A stretch of 64,000 nucleotides of DNA from Phytopseudomonas seleniipraecipitans (GTDB lineage Bacteria > Pseudomonadota > Gammaproteobacteria > Pseudomonadales > Pseudomonadaceae), in the NCBI RefSeq assembly GCF_900102335.1, contig NZ_FNBM01000010.1, positions 1 through 64,000 on the forward strand, in the 5' to 3' direction. Each line of letters begins with the position of its first letter. Position 1 is the stretch's first letter. Of the stretch, positions 24,828 to 32,909 are shown in pieces. A program made the position numbers and the translations under genes. The notes beneath the pieces are model-generated. The model had not been told where the DNA came from. It saw nothing but the letters and a program-made list of their open reading frames with translations, and made no database searches.

Positions 24828-26216
24828 ATGCGCGATTCGCACAGCGAACGCATGAGTGGCGCGGAGACTCGGGCAGCCGGTGGGCTGGCGCTGGTGTTCG
24901 CATTTCGCATGCTGGGGATGTTCATGGTGTTGCCTGTATTGGCTACCTATGGGCAGGAACTCGCCGGTTCAACCCCTGCGCTGATAGGCCTGGCGATTGG
25001 TGCCTATGGCCTGACCCAGGCTTTGCTGCAAATTCCTTTCGGCGTCTTGTCCGATCGTATCGGCCGGCGGCCAGTGATTTACTTTGGTCTGGTGATATTC
25101 GCCGCCGGCAGCCTGCTGGCGGCAAATGCGGACTCTATCTGGGGCATTATCGCCGGCCGTGTGCTGCAAGGCGCCGGGGCGATTTCTGCAGCGGTGATGG
25201 CGCTGCTTTCCGACCTCACCCGCGAACAGCATCGCACCAAGGCCATGGCCATGATCGGCATGAGCATCGGACTGTCCTTCGCCATCGCCATGGTGGTCGG
25301 GCCGCTGCTGACCCGAGCGTTCGGGCTGTCCGGGCTGTTCCTGGCGACGGGAGCGATGGCGTTGCTGGGCGTGCTCATCGTTGCCGGTGTGGTGCCATCC
25401 AGCGCCGGGCCGTTGCAGCATCGCGAGTCCGGCGTGGCCAGGCAGGCGCTATGGCCGACACTGAGGCATCCTGATCTGCTGCGCCTGGACTTCGCCATCT
25501 TCGCTCTGCACGCTATTCTGATGGCCAGTTTCATCGCCTTGCCGCTGGCGCTGGTGGAGCAGGGCGGGCTGCCCAAGGAGCAGCACTGGTGGGTTTATCT
25601 CACCGCGCTGCTGGCCGGGTTTTTCGCCATGGTGCCGTTCATCATCTACGGTGAGAAGAAGCGTCAGATGCGCCGTGTACTGATAGGTGCGGTACTCGTG
25701 CTGCTTGGTTGTGAGCTGTACTTCTGGGTATTCGGCCACGGCCTCACCAATCTGGTGTTCGGTATCATGGTGTTTTTCACCGCCTTCAACCTGCTCGAGG
25801 CTTCGCTGCCGTCGCTGGTCAGCAAGGTGGCGCCGGCGGGTGGCAAAGGAACGGCGATGGGCGTTTATTCGACCAGCCAGTTCCTCGGCTCGGCTCTGGG
25901 CGGAATCATGGGCGGCTGGCTGTATCAGCACCATGGGCTGGCCGGCGTGTTCGGCGGCTGTGCGTTGCTGACGGTATGTTGGCTGGCCTTTGCTGTTACT
26001 ATGCGCGAGCCGCCCTATGTGACCAGCCTGCGTTTGCCGCTATCCGCTGCAGCGTTGCAGGAAGCAGGGTTGGCCGAGCGAATTCAGGCAGTGCCCGGTG
26101 TGGCAGATGCTGTGGTAGTGGTTGAAGAAGCCGCTATCTATGTGAAAGTAGACACCCAACAATTGGATCGCACGTCGCTGCAGCGCTTGATCGAAGCGGC
26201 GCCGGTGACGTGCTGA
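24828..26216 (+). CDS. Major facilitator superfamily transporter, YajR-like
   Basis: The 462-residue product has about twelve membrane segments, the motif GVLSDRIGRRPVI between segments 2 and 3 that is typical of the family, and a soluble C-terminal domain (about 388-462) like the YAM domain of E. coli YajR. The substrate is unknown; a drug or proton-coupled exporter is possible. The reading frame is open far upstream on the uvrA antisense strand, but MRDSHSERMSGAE at 24828 is the plausible start. It is followed by ssb after 15 bases and the two are probably co-transcribed. Confidence 0.88.
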   Translation: MRDSHSERMSGAETRAAGGLALVFAFRMLGMFMVLPVLATYGQELAGSTPALIGLAIGAYGLTQALLQIPFGVLSDRIGRRPVIYFGLVIFAAGSLLAANADSIWGIIAGRVLQGAGAISAAVMALLSDLTREQHRTKAMAMIGMSIGLSFAIAMVVGPLLTRAFGLSGLFLATGAMALLGVLIVAGVVPSSAGPLQHRESGVARQALWPTLRHPDLLRLDFAIFALHAILMASFIALPLALVEQGGLPKEQHWWVYLTALLAGFFAMVPFIIYGEKKRQMRRVLIGAVLVLLGCELYFWVFGHGLTNLVFGIMVFFTAFNLLEASLPSLVSKVAPAGGKGTAMGVYSTSQFLGSALGGIMGGWLYQHHGLAGVFGGCALLTVCWLAFAVTMREPPYVTSLRLPLSAAALQEAGLAERIQAVPGVADAVVVVEEAAIYVKVDTQQLDRTSLQRLIEAAPVTC

Positions 26217-26231
26217 AAGTAGGAGAGCGTT

Positions 26232-26735
26232 ATGGCCCGTGGGGTTAACAAAGTCATTCTGGTCGGTACCTGCGGACAGGATCCGGAAACGCGCTATCTG
26301 CCCAGCGGCAATGCCGTGACCAACCTGAGCCTGGCTACCAGTGAGCAGTGGACCGACAAACAGACCGGTCAGAAAGTCGAAAAGACTGAATGGCACCGTG
26401 TTTCGATGTTCGGCAAAGTCGCCGAAATCGCTGGCGAATACCTGCGCAAGGGTTCTCAGGTCTATATCGAGGGCAAACTGCAGACCCGCGAATGGGAAAA
26501 GGATGGTGTGAAGCGTTACACCACCGAAATCATCGTCGACATGCAGGGCACCATGCAGCTGCTCGGCGGCCGCCCAGACAATGCTGGCGGTGGCGATTCC
26601 GCTCCGCGTCAGTCGCGCCCGGCACCGCAGCGCGAGCAGCAGGCACCGCGCCAGTCCGCTCCGCAACAACAGCAGCAGCAAAAGCCGCAACCGGCTCAGG
26701 ACTATGACAGCTTCGACGATGACATCCCGTTCTGA
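26232..26735 (+). CDS. ssb: Single-stranded DNA-binding protein
   Basis: SSB protects single-stranded DNA and recruits repair and replication proteins. The 167-residue product has an N-terminal OB fold (about 1-110, with NKVILVGTCGQDPETRY and EWHRVSMFGKVAEIA), a linker rich in glutamine and proline, and the acidic C-terminal tip DDDIPF that binds partners. AGGAGAG precedes the start. Its place near uvrA is common in gamma-proteobacteria. Confidence 0.98.
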   Translation: MARGVNKVILVGTCGQDPETRYLPSGNAVTNLSLATSEQWTDKQTGQKVEKTEWHRVSMFGKVAEIAGEYLRKGSQVYIEGKLQTREWEKDGVKRYTTEIIVDMQGTMQLLGGRPDNAGGGDSAPRQSRPAPQREQQAPRQSAPQQQQQQKPQPAQDYDSFDDDIPF

Positions 26736-26753
26736 TCGTCCGACCTGAAGTAG

Positions 26754-26780
26754 AGGCCCCGCAATGCGGGGCCTTTTACA
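26754..26780. terminator. ssb terminator
   Basis: The stem AGGCCCCGC/GCGGGGCCT with loop AAT is followed by TTTTA. It lies between the convergent ssb and VanZ-like genes and may serve mainly ssb. Confidence 0.9.
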
Positions 26781-26799
26781 TTCTGCTTGCCGGACAGGC

Positions 26800-27156
26800 T
26801 CAGGCCGGGCTGAAGAAGCGTTTGCGTACCAGGCCCTGCAATGTCCACAGCACCAGCGCGATACTGACGCCGCACAGGTTGGCGAGTATATCCAGCTGGC
26901 TGAACTCGCGGGTTGGCTGAAGGGTGTGCTGCAGCCATTCCAGCAGCGGCGCCTGACTGTACAACAGGCTCCATAGCAGCCAGCCGGGCACGCTGGGGAA
27001 GGCGAAGCGGCTGATCAACGACAGGCCGGCGAAGGCCAGCAGGTGGAGGAATTTGTCCGACGATTCGAACAGGTCGGGCGGCGGTTCGGGGCGGAACAGG
27101 CCATAGGCGAGCACCGCACAGCAGGTCAGGAACATCAGTTTTCGCAAATTTCCCAT
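26800..27156 (-). CDS. VanZ-like small membrane protein
   Basis: The 118-residue product has about three to four hydrophobic segments and the VanZ-family pattern SSDKFLHLLAFAGLSL followed by EWLQHTLQPTREFSQLDILANLCGV, with conserved acidic and aromatic residues. VanZ was named for teicoplanin resistance, but most small members have no known role. It stands alone on the minus strand. Bases 27157-27409 after it hold no gene that I can see. Confidence 0.75.
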   Translation of the reverse strand: MGNLRKLMFLTCCAVLAYGLFRPEPPPDLFESSDKFLHLLAFAGLSLISRFAFPSVPGWLLWSLLYSQAPLLEWLQHTLQPTREFSQLDILANLCGVSIALVLWTLQGLVRKRFFSPA

Positions 27157-27409
27157 CCTGTGTCTGTCGATTGGTCTGCCACTGTGACCGTCGTATGCCT
27201 TGTGGGTGCCCAGGATGCCTGTGATTGATCAGGTGCCCTGGTGCGGTTCGCGAGCGTCAAGGTTGTGCACGGTTGGTGACGCCACCGGGTAAAAACAGCA
27301 AAATGCAGGCCATTGGGCCGAACCCTGTGGGATCTGCCGACACGCTAGCAGCTGGCGCGCCATGATACGGTGCGCGCTTGAACCTTAATGTGGAGCCTTT
27401 CGTTTCGTT

Positions 27410-28294
27410 ATGCGCATGCGCCTGTTGTTGCTAGGTGGTGGCAGTACGCTGGGTCGAGCCCTTATCGGCCTTGGCGCTGAAGAGGACATTGGCTTTCTCG
27501 CCCCTCGTCCGCCGGCCCAAGGCTGGGACGCCGCCAGCCTGACCCAGTTGATCGACGATACCCGCCCCGACGCGGTGATCAACCTTGCCTACTATTTCGA
27601 TTGGTTCCAGGCCGGGCAAGTCAGCGCTGAGCGCTTCGCTTTCCAGGAGCGGGGCGTGGAGCGTCTGGCCGAACTGTGCCAGCACCACGATATCCGTCTG
27701 CTGCAGCCGTCGAGCTATCGCGTATTCGACGGTGCTCGGGCGACCGCCTACAACGAAAAGGATGAGCTGCAGCCGCTCGGCCTGCGCGGCCAAGTGCTCG
27801 AACGCATGGAGCAGAGCGTTCGTGCCCTGTGCCCTCGGCATGTACTGCTGCGTTTCGGCTGGCTGCTGGACGACAGCCCGGACGGCTTACTGGCGCGGTT
27901 TCTGGTGCGTGCCGAGCGTGGCGAGACGTTGTATCTGGCTGATGACCGGCGTGGTAATCCGACGCCTGTCGATGATGCCGCCCGGGTGATCCTGGCCGTT
28001 CTCAAGCAGCTCGATTGCGCGGCACCGTTGTGGGGCACCTATCACTACGGTGGGCATGAGGCGACTACCTCATTGGCGCTCGGCCAGGCTATTCTGAGCG
28101 AGGCGCGGCACCTGCGTCAGAACCTCCTCGAGGAAATATGCGGCCAGGCCCATGCCGTCCGCGCAGACGCCGCTGAAGAGCCGCAGCATGGCGTGTTGTC
28201 CTGTAAAAAAATCCTTCATACCTTCGGTGTCAAACCACGTGCCTGGCGCGCCGGTTTGCCAAGCCTGCTGGAGCACTATTATCGCCATGTCTGA
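27410..28294 (+). CDS. RmlD-like sugar nucleotide-binding protein
   Basis: The 294-residue product is a short-chain reductase-like Rossmann protein with an N-terminal LLLLGGGSTLGRAL nucleotide motif and similarity to dTDP-4-dehydrorhamnose reductases. The usual catalytic YxxxK is not obvious: the region after LQPSSYRVFDG lacks it. Its end overlaps the next epimerase gene by eight bases, so the two are co-translated. The pair has the same order as PA4069-PA4068 in P. aeruginosa. The substrate is unknown; a reduced catalytic role is inference. Confidence 0.7.
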   Translation: MRMRLLLLGGGSTLGRALIGLGAEEDIGFLAPRPPAQGWDAASLTQLIDDTRPDAVINLAYYFDWFQAGQVSAERFAFQERGVERLAELCQHHDIRLLQPSSYRVFDGARATAYNEKDELQPLGLRGQVLERMEQSVRALCPRHVLLRFGWLLDDSPDGLLARFLVRAERGETLYLADDRRGNPTPVDDAARVILAVLKQLDCAAPLWGTYHYGGHEATTSLALGQAILSEARHLRQNLLEEICGQAHAVRADAAEEPQHGVLSCKKILHTFGVKPRAWRAGLPSLLEHYYRHV

Positions 28295-29216
28295 GCAACC
28301 TATTCTGGTAACCGGCGGTGCCGGCTTCATCGGCTCCAATCTGGTCGATGCCCTCTTGGCGCGCGGCAACAGCGTGCGTGTGCTGGACAACCTGTCGATG
28401 GGCAAACTCGCCAATTTGCCAATGGACAATCCCAGGCTGACCTTCATCGAAGGCGATGTCGCCGACGCCGGCCTGATCAGCCGCGCTGTCGCGGGCTGCG
28501 CCGCAGTGGTGCATCTGGCTGCCGTGGCGTCAGTGCAGGCTTCGGTGGATGATCCGGTCAGCACCCACCAGAGCAACTTCATCGGTACACTCAATCTCTG
28601 CGAGGCCATGCGCGAGCACGCGGTGCGTCGCGTGGTATTCGCCTCCAGCGCAGCGGTGTATGGCAATAACGGTGAGGGCCAGGCAATCGATGAAAACACT
28701 GCCAAGTCGCCGTTGACGCCCTACGCGGCAGATAAGCTGGCCAGCGAACACTATCTGCAGTTCTATGGGCGCCAGCATGGGCTGGAACCGGCGATTTTTC
28801 GTTTCTTCAACATCTTCGGGCCACGTCAGGACCCGTCCTCGCCGTATTCCGGGGTGATCAGTATCTTCACCCAGCGTGCCCAGAAGGGTTTGCCGATCAG
28901 CGTATTTGGCGATGGCGAGCAGACCCGCGATTTCTTCTTTGTCGCCGACCTGGTGGAGCTGTTGCTGCAGGCGCTGGATGCCCAGCAGGTGGCGCCGGGC
29001 GCGGTGAATGTGGGCTGGAACGAGGCGGTGAGCCTGAAGCAGCTGCTGGCGCAGATCGGCGAGCTGCTCGGCGGCCTGCCAGCCGTTACCCATCTCGATG
29101 GGCGCCCAGGCGATATACGCCATTCCCGCGCCGACAATCGCCGGTTAATCGAACACTACCGGCTGCCGGTACAGACCTCGTTACGCGACGGATTGGCGGC
29201 ATTGCTCAACAGCTGA
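28287..29216 (+). CDS. NAD-dependent epimerase/dehydratase, UDP-glucose 4-epimerase-like
   Basis: The 309-residue product is an extended short-chain dehydrogenase with the NAD motif VTGGAGFIGSNL (7-18), SSAAVYG (catalytic Ser region) and a YxxxK in YAADK. These are the residues of GalE/WbpP-type epimerases acting on nucleotide sugars in the cytoplasm. ATG at 28287 is chosen over the longer frame because MSEQPILVTGGAGF is the family start. It forms an operon with the preceding reductase-like gene. Its end is followed by a bidirectional terminator. Confidence 0.85.
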   Translation: MSEQPILVTGGAGFIGSNLVDALLARGNSVRVLDNLSMGKLANLPMDNPRLTFIEGDVADAGLISRAVAGCAAVVHLAAVASVQASVDDPVSTHQSNFIGTLNLCEAMREHAVRRVVFASSAAVYGNNGEGQAIDENTAKSPLTPYAADKLASEHYLQFYGRQHGLEPAIFRFFNIFGPRQDPSSPYSGVISIFTQRAQKGLPISVFGDGEQTRDFFFVADLVELLLQALDAQQVAPGAVNVGWNEAVSLKQLLAQIGELLGGLPAVTHLDGRPGDIRHSRADNRRLIEHYRLPVQTSLRDGLAALLNS

Positions 29217-29234
29217 GTCGTTAAATGCCAGACA

Positions 29235-29263
29235 GCAAAAAGCCGGCGTTGCCGGCTTTTTGC
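29235..29263. terminator. Bidirectional terminator after the epimerase gene
   Basis: A 13-bp stem GCAAAAAGCCGGC/GCCGGCTTTTTGC with loop GTT has T runs on both strands. It lies between the convergent epimerase and oprG genes. Confidence 0.9.
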
Positions 29264-29307
29264 GTTTCTACTCGGATTGGCCGCCATAAGGCAGAGGCGG
29301 CCTGTTG

Positions 29308-29382
29308 TAGGGTGGACGACGCTTCATCCGTCCACCGTTCTGCGATCGCAATGGTGGATGAAAAGAGCGTCATCCACCCTAC
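29308..29382. repeat. 75-bp inverted-repeat element (MITE-like or REP doublet)
   Basis: The ends are perfect inverted repeats GTAGGGTGGA and TCCACCCTAC, and the interior holds further complementary parts (ATCCGTCCACC and GGTGGAT). The whole could fold into one long hairpin. A shorter sequence with the same ends is at 500-530. No coding capacity is seen. Confidence 0.6.
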
Positions 29383-29417
29383 ATAGCTAGCGGCTGCTTT
29401 CGCCACTAAGCCGCCCC

Positions 29418-30110
29418 TTAGAACTTGTAACCCAGGCCAACCATATAAACGAATGGATCGACATCCACGTCGACCTTGGCGCGCACGCCGAGTCCTGGGT
29501 GGTCGACGTATGCGTTGGTATCGATGTCGATATAGCGTGCCTGTGCGTTGATCAACAGGTTGTCGGTGAGCATGTAATCGGCGCCGATCTGCCAGGCCAG
29601 GCCCCAGGAGTTGCTGGCGCGGAAGTTATCGAAGCCTGCACTGCTGGCGCGGCTGCCGACGTGCTCATCGTAGATCCAGGTGTAGTTGATGCCGCCGCCG
29701 ACGTAGGGCTGGAAGGCTGATTTGGAGTCCAGTGGGTAATACACCACGCTGAGGGTCGGCGGCAGGTGCTTGAGGGTGCCGAGCTTACCGTTGGCGGAGC
29801 CCAGGGCAGTGCCTTTGATCTTCACGTCGTGCTCGAACGGCGTGGCCGCGAGCAGTTCGATGCCGACATGGTCGGTGAGCATATAGGCGAAGTTGAGACC
29901 CAGCTGGGTGTCGCTGCTCATGGTTGCCTTGCCACCCAGGTCGGTGCCGGCCAGGCCGCCGCGGTCTACCTTGACCGTAGAACTGTCGGCCTTGGGATTG
30001 ACCGTGATGGCGCCGGCGCGAACGAGAACATCTCCAGCCTGGTGTGCCTGCGCCAGCGGGGCAGCCAGCGCCAGGGCGATCAGCGAGGCAGAGAACAGCG
30101 ACTTGTGCAT
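29418..30110 (-). CDS. oprG: OprG/OmpW family outer membrane protein
   Basis: The 230-residue product has a signal peptide (cut after about APLAQA, residue 22), the OmpW-type eight-stranded barrel pattern and a C-terminal phenylalanine (VGLGYKF) for Bam recognition. OmpW proteins form a narrow hydrophobic channel for small apolar molecules. GGAGCTC precedes ATG at 30110. A candidate Anr box lies about 75 bases upstream, and P. aeruginosa oprG is known to depend on Anr. It is one barrel gene between the epimerase pair and the zinc operon, as in P. aeruginosa. Confidence 0.9.
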   Translation of the reverse strand: MHKSLFSASLIALALAAPLAQAHQAGDVLVRAGAITVNPKADSSTVKVDRGGLAGTDLGGKATMSSDTQLGLNFAYMLTDHVGIELLAATPFEHDVKIKGTALGSANGKLGTLKHLPPTLSVVYYPLDSKSAFQPYVGGGINYTWIYDEHVGSRASSAGFDNFRASNSWGLAWQIGADYMLTDNLLINAQARYIDIDTNAYVDHPGLGVRAKVDVDVDPFVYMVGLGYKF

Positions 30111-30179
30111 GGTGAGCTCCTAACGGTCATTCGATTTCTCTCGGATGGCGTCAGGGTAGGGCGCTGGCAAATGTGCCCC

Positions 30180-30193
30180 TTGACTCAGCTCAA
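30180..30193 (-). promoter_or_regulatory. Candidate Anr/Fnr box of oprG
   Basis: On the minus strand the sequence is TTGAG-CTGA-GTCAA, a perfect dyad that matches TTGAT-N4-ATCAA at eight of ten defined bases. Its centre is about 41 bases before a likely start near 30146 and 76 before the oprG ATG, the class II activator position. Confidence 0.5.
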
Positions 30194-30232
30194 TGCTTGC
30201 CGGTTATGGCGTGCGACCTTTTGCCACGGCGC

Positions 30233-30754
30233 TCAGCTGTCGGGCAGTTCATAAGGGTAGATCTTGTCCGCAGCCATTTGGTAGCCCACCTCGGCCAGTT
30301 CGCTGCTGCTGTGTTCGACCTTGATCGGCCCTTCGATCCAGAACGGCTGGTACAGCGCGTCGAGCAGCACGCCCAGTTCGGCAGTCACATGCACGATCTG
30401 GTTGGACGGCGGTGGCGGCACGTGAATGCACGCGCCGAAGTACGGCACCAGCAGGAACTCGGTCACGCGACCCTCTTCGGTTACGTCCAGCGGCACGATA
30501 TAGCCGGGGATTTTCACCTGCTGGCCGTCCATTTCCTTGACCACTGGGGCCGATGGGAACTGCTGCAGCGAGACGGCGCCGCCTTCGGAAAGTGCATCGC
30601 CCAGTTGCGACATGTCATGCATCGGCGTCATCTGCGCGGCCTGTGGAGGCGCGTCCTTGGGGATTAGCTCCTGCCAATGCAGGGTGCGCAGCTCGGCTGC
30701 CCACGACGGTGCCGCCAGGGCCATGGAAAAGGCGATGAGCAAAGCGCGGAACAT
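30233..30754 (-). CDS. DUF3299 periplasmic protein of the zinc operon
   Basis: The 173-residue product has a signal peptide (MFRALLIAFSMALAAPSWA) and a DUF3299 domain (about 45-170) with the conserved IPGYIVPLD and VPYFGACIHVPPPP segments. The CIHVPPPP histidine and cysteine could bind metal. AGGTAG precedes ATG at 30754. It is last in a minus-strand series ZrgA - ATPase - permease - DUF3299. The function is unknown; a part in zinc handling at low zinc is inference from the context. Confidence 0.82.
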   Translation of the reverse strand: MFRALLIAFSMALAAPSWAAELRTLHWQELIPKDAPPQAAQMTPMHDMSQLGDALSEGGAVSLQQFPSAPVVKEMDGQQVKIPGYIVPLDVTEEGRVTEFLLVPYFGACIHVPPPPSNQIVHVTAELGVLLDALYQPFWIEGPIKVEHSSSELAEVGYQMAADKIYPYELPDS

Positions 30755-30811
30755 GAGGCTACCTCTAGGTGAGTAAACGGAGCCGGGCAGCCGTCGCCCG
30801 GCTCCGTTGGT

Positions 30812-32074
30812 TCAGAGGCGGATCGACAAGCCGTCGGCCAGCGACTGCCGATAAGCGCGCCACGCAGGCACACAGCCCATCAGCAGGGCGGCCGCCAGAA
30901 TAGCGCCGAGTAGCGTCCACTCATAGGGTGTTGGCGCACTCAGCGGCAGATACAGGCCATAGTTGGCCTGCACATAGCTTTGTGCGCTGGCGATGCCGCC
31001 ATACAGCAGCGCCACACCGGCAGCGACGCCGGCCACGGCCAGGGCAAAGGCTTCGAGGATCAGCAGGCTGGCGACATGCCACGGCCGTGCACCCACCGAG
31101 CGGAGAATGGCCATTTCCCGGCGCCGTTCGTTGAGGCTGGTGAGAATCGCTGTGAGCATGCCGATCAGCCCGGTCAGCACCACGAACAATGACACCACGA
31201 ACAGCGCTTTTTCCGCCGTACCCATCAGCCCCCACAATTCCTGCAAGGCGACGCCGGGAAGTATCGCCAGCAGCGGTTCGCCGCGGTATTCATTGACCTC
31301 GCGCTGTACCGCGAAGGTGGCGATCTTGCTCTTCAAACCGAGCATTACTGCGGTGATGGCTTTGGGCTGAAGATCCATCTCGCGAGCCTGGTCGGCGCTG
31401 ATCTTGCCGGCACCGCGGGCGGGTACACCGTTCTGCCAGTCGACGTGCAGTGCTTCCATGCCCTCCAGCGAGATGTGCAACGTGCGGTCCACCGGCGTGC
31501 CGGTGCGGGCGAGGATGCCGCTGACCACGAACGGCTTGTCATCGTGCTGCTGCAGGCTGATGGTCGCCACGCCGTGAGACAGCACCAGCTTGTCGCCCAG
31601 CTTGTAATTCAGCGCCTGAGCGACTTCAGCGCCAAGTACCACCTCGAACAAGTCGTTGAATTTCTTGCCCTGAGCCAGCTGCAGGGATTGCCCGCGCCCG
31701 TAGTGGTAGTGGTCGAAGTAGCCAGCATCGGTGCCCATTACTCGGTAGCCACGGTGCGAGTCACCCAGGGAAATCGGAATGGCCCAGGCGACCTGGCGGT
31801 GCGCGGCGAGCTTCTCGAAGCTGTCCCAGCGGATGTTATTGGTGGCGTTGCCGATACGGAACACCGAATACAGCAGCAGGTTCACGCTGCCGGAGCGGGC
31901 GCCGACGATCAGGTCGGTACCGCTGATGGTATTGGCGAAACTGGCGCGTGCCTCGGTGCGCACCCGTTCCACGGCAAGCAGCAGGCACACCGACAGGGCG
32001 ATGGCGAACACGGTGAGCAGCGCGGTGAAACGGCGGTTGGCCAGGCTGGCCAGAGCGAGTCGTAACAGGAACAC
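30812..32074 (-). CDS. FtsX-like ABC transporter permease
   Basis: The 420-residue product has an N-terminal membrane segment (about 15-35), a large periplasmic MacB-type domain and three C-terminal segments, the layout of FtsX/MacB permeases. The frame is open to 32233, but the start is likely GTG at 32074: a perfect AGGAGG lies six bases before it, inside the ATPase gene end. It follows the ATPase stop by one base. MacB-type permeases move no substrate through a channel but transmit force to periplasmic partners, probably the ZrgA and DUF3299 proteins here. Confidence 0.88.
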   Translation of the reverse strand: MFLLRLALASLANRRFTALLTVFAIALSVCLLLAVERVRTEARASFANTISGTDLIVGARSGSVNLLLYSVFRIGNATNNIRWDSFEKLAAHRQVAWAIPISLGDSHRGYRVMGTDAGYFDHYHYGRGQSLQLAQGKKFNDLFEVVLGAEVAQALNYKLGDKLVLSHGVATISLQQHDDKPFVVSGILARTGTPVDRTLHISLEGMEALHVDWQNGVPARGAGKISADQAREMDLQPKAITAVMLGLKSKIATFAVQREVNEYRGEPLLAILPGVALQELWGLMGTAEKALFVVSLFVVLTGLIGMLTAILTSLNERRREMAILRSVGARPWHVASLLILEAFALAVAGVAAGVALLYGGIASAQSYVQANYGLYLPLSAPTPYEWTLLGAILAAALLMGCVPAWRAYRQSLADGLSIRL

Positions 32075-32075
32075 T

Positions 32076-32783
32076 TCAGACCTCCTGGGGTTTGCTGGCG
32101 CGGTTGAGGTCGGCCAGTGAGAGGCTGCGGTCGAATAGGGTGGCGAGGCTCTGGTCGTGGCTGACGAACAGCAGGCTGGCGCCGACGTCACGGCATTCGC
32201 CAAACAGCAGCTCGAGAAACGCCTGGCGCGCATCGGCGTCTAGCGCGGAGGTGGGTTCGTCGGCGATCACCAGTTCTGGCTGACCGATCAAGGCCCGGGC
32301 GGCGGCGACGCGCTGTTGTTGGCCGATGGACAGCGAATCGGCGCGGCGTTCCAGCAATTCAGGGCGCAAACCCAAGTGCTCCAGCAGTTTGGCCGCCGCC
32401 TGATCGACGCTGCCATAGCGCTGCGCTGCACGTTGCGCGCGCAAGCTGGAGAACCGGCACGGCAGCTCGACGTTGGCGCGCACGCTGAGAAACGGCAGCA
32501 GGTTGAATTGCTGAAAGATATAGCCGGTGTGGTCAACGCGAAAGCGATCACGGCGCGCGGCCGAGAGCGCTGCGAGGTCTTCGCCAAGCAGTCGGATAGT
32601 GCCGCGGCCGGGTTTCTGCACGCCGCCGAGCAGGCCGAGCAGCGTGGTCTTGCCGCTACCACTGGGCCCTTTGAGAAACAGCGTCTCGCCGCGTTGCAGA
32701 TGAAAATGGGGGATGTCCAGAAGCTCATCCTGGCCGGGCCAGGCGAAGCCGAGGTCGGTGAGTTCGATCAATGCTGAGGTCAT
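32076..32783 (-). CDS. ABC transporter ATP-binding protein, MacB/LolD type
   Basis: The 235-residue product has Walker A GPSGSGKTTLL, the signature LSIGQQQRVAAARAL and Walker B ELVIADEPTSALD. It should dimerise under the permease. The start is uncertain: the frame opens at 32837 and MTSALIELTDLGFAWPG at 32783 fits family length better, though no strong ribosome binding site is seen for either. The second gene of the zinc operon, it is coupled to the permease gene. Confidence 0.88.
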   Translation of the reverse strand: MTSALIELTDLGFAWPGQDELLDIPHFHLQRGETLFLKGPSGSGKTTLLGLLGGVQKPGRGTIRLLGEDLAALSAARRDRFRVDHTGYIFQQFNLLPFLSVRANVELPCRFSSLRAQRAAQRYGSVDQAAAKLLEHLGLRPELLERRADSLSIGQQQRVAAARALIGQPELVIADEPTSALDADARQAFLELLFGECRDVGASLLFVSHDQSLATLFDRSLSLADLNRASKPQEV

Positions 32784-32909
32784 GAGGGGCTGCTGGGATT
32801 GGGGACTGACGGGCGCAAGTGTGCCAGTCATGGGCACAAAATGCTGGTCAACAGGGCAATGGAGTAACGAGGGCGTGCGGATGCCTCTGGAGAGGCACCC
32901 GCAGTCCGA

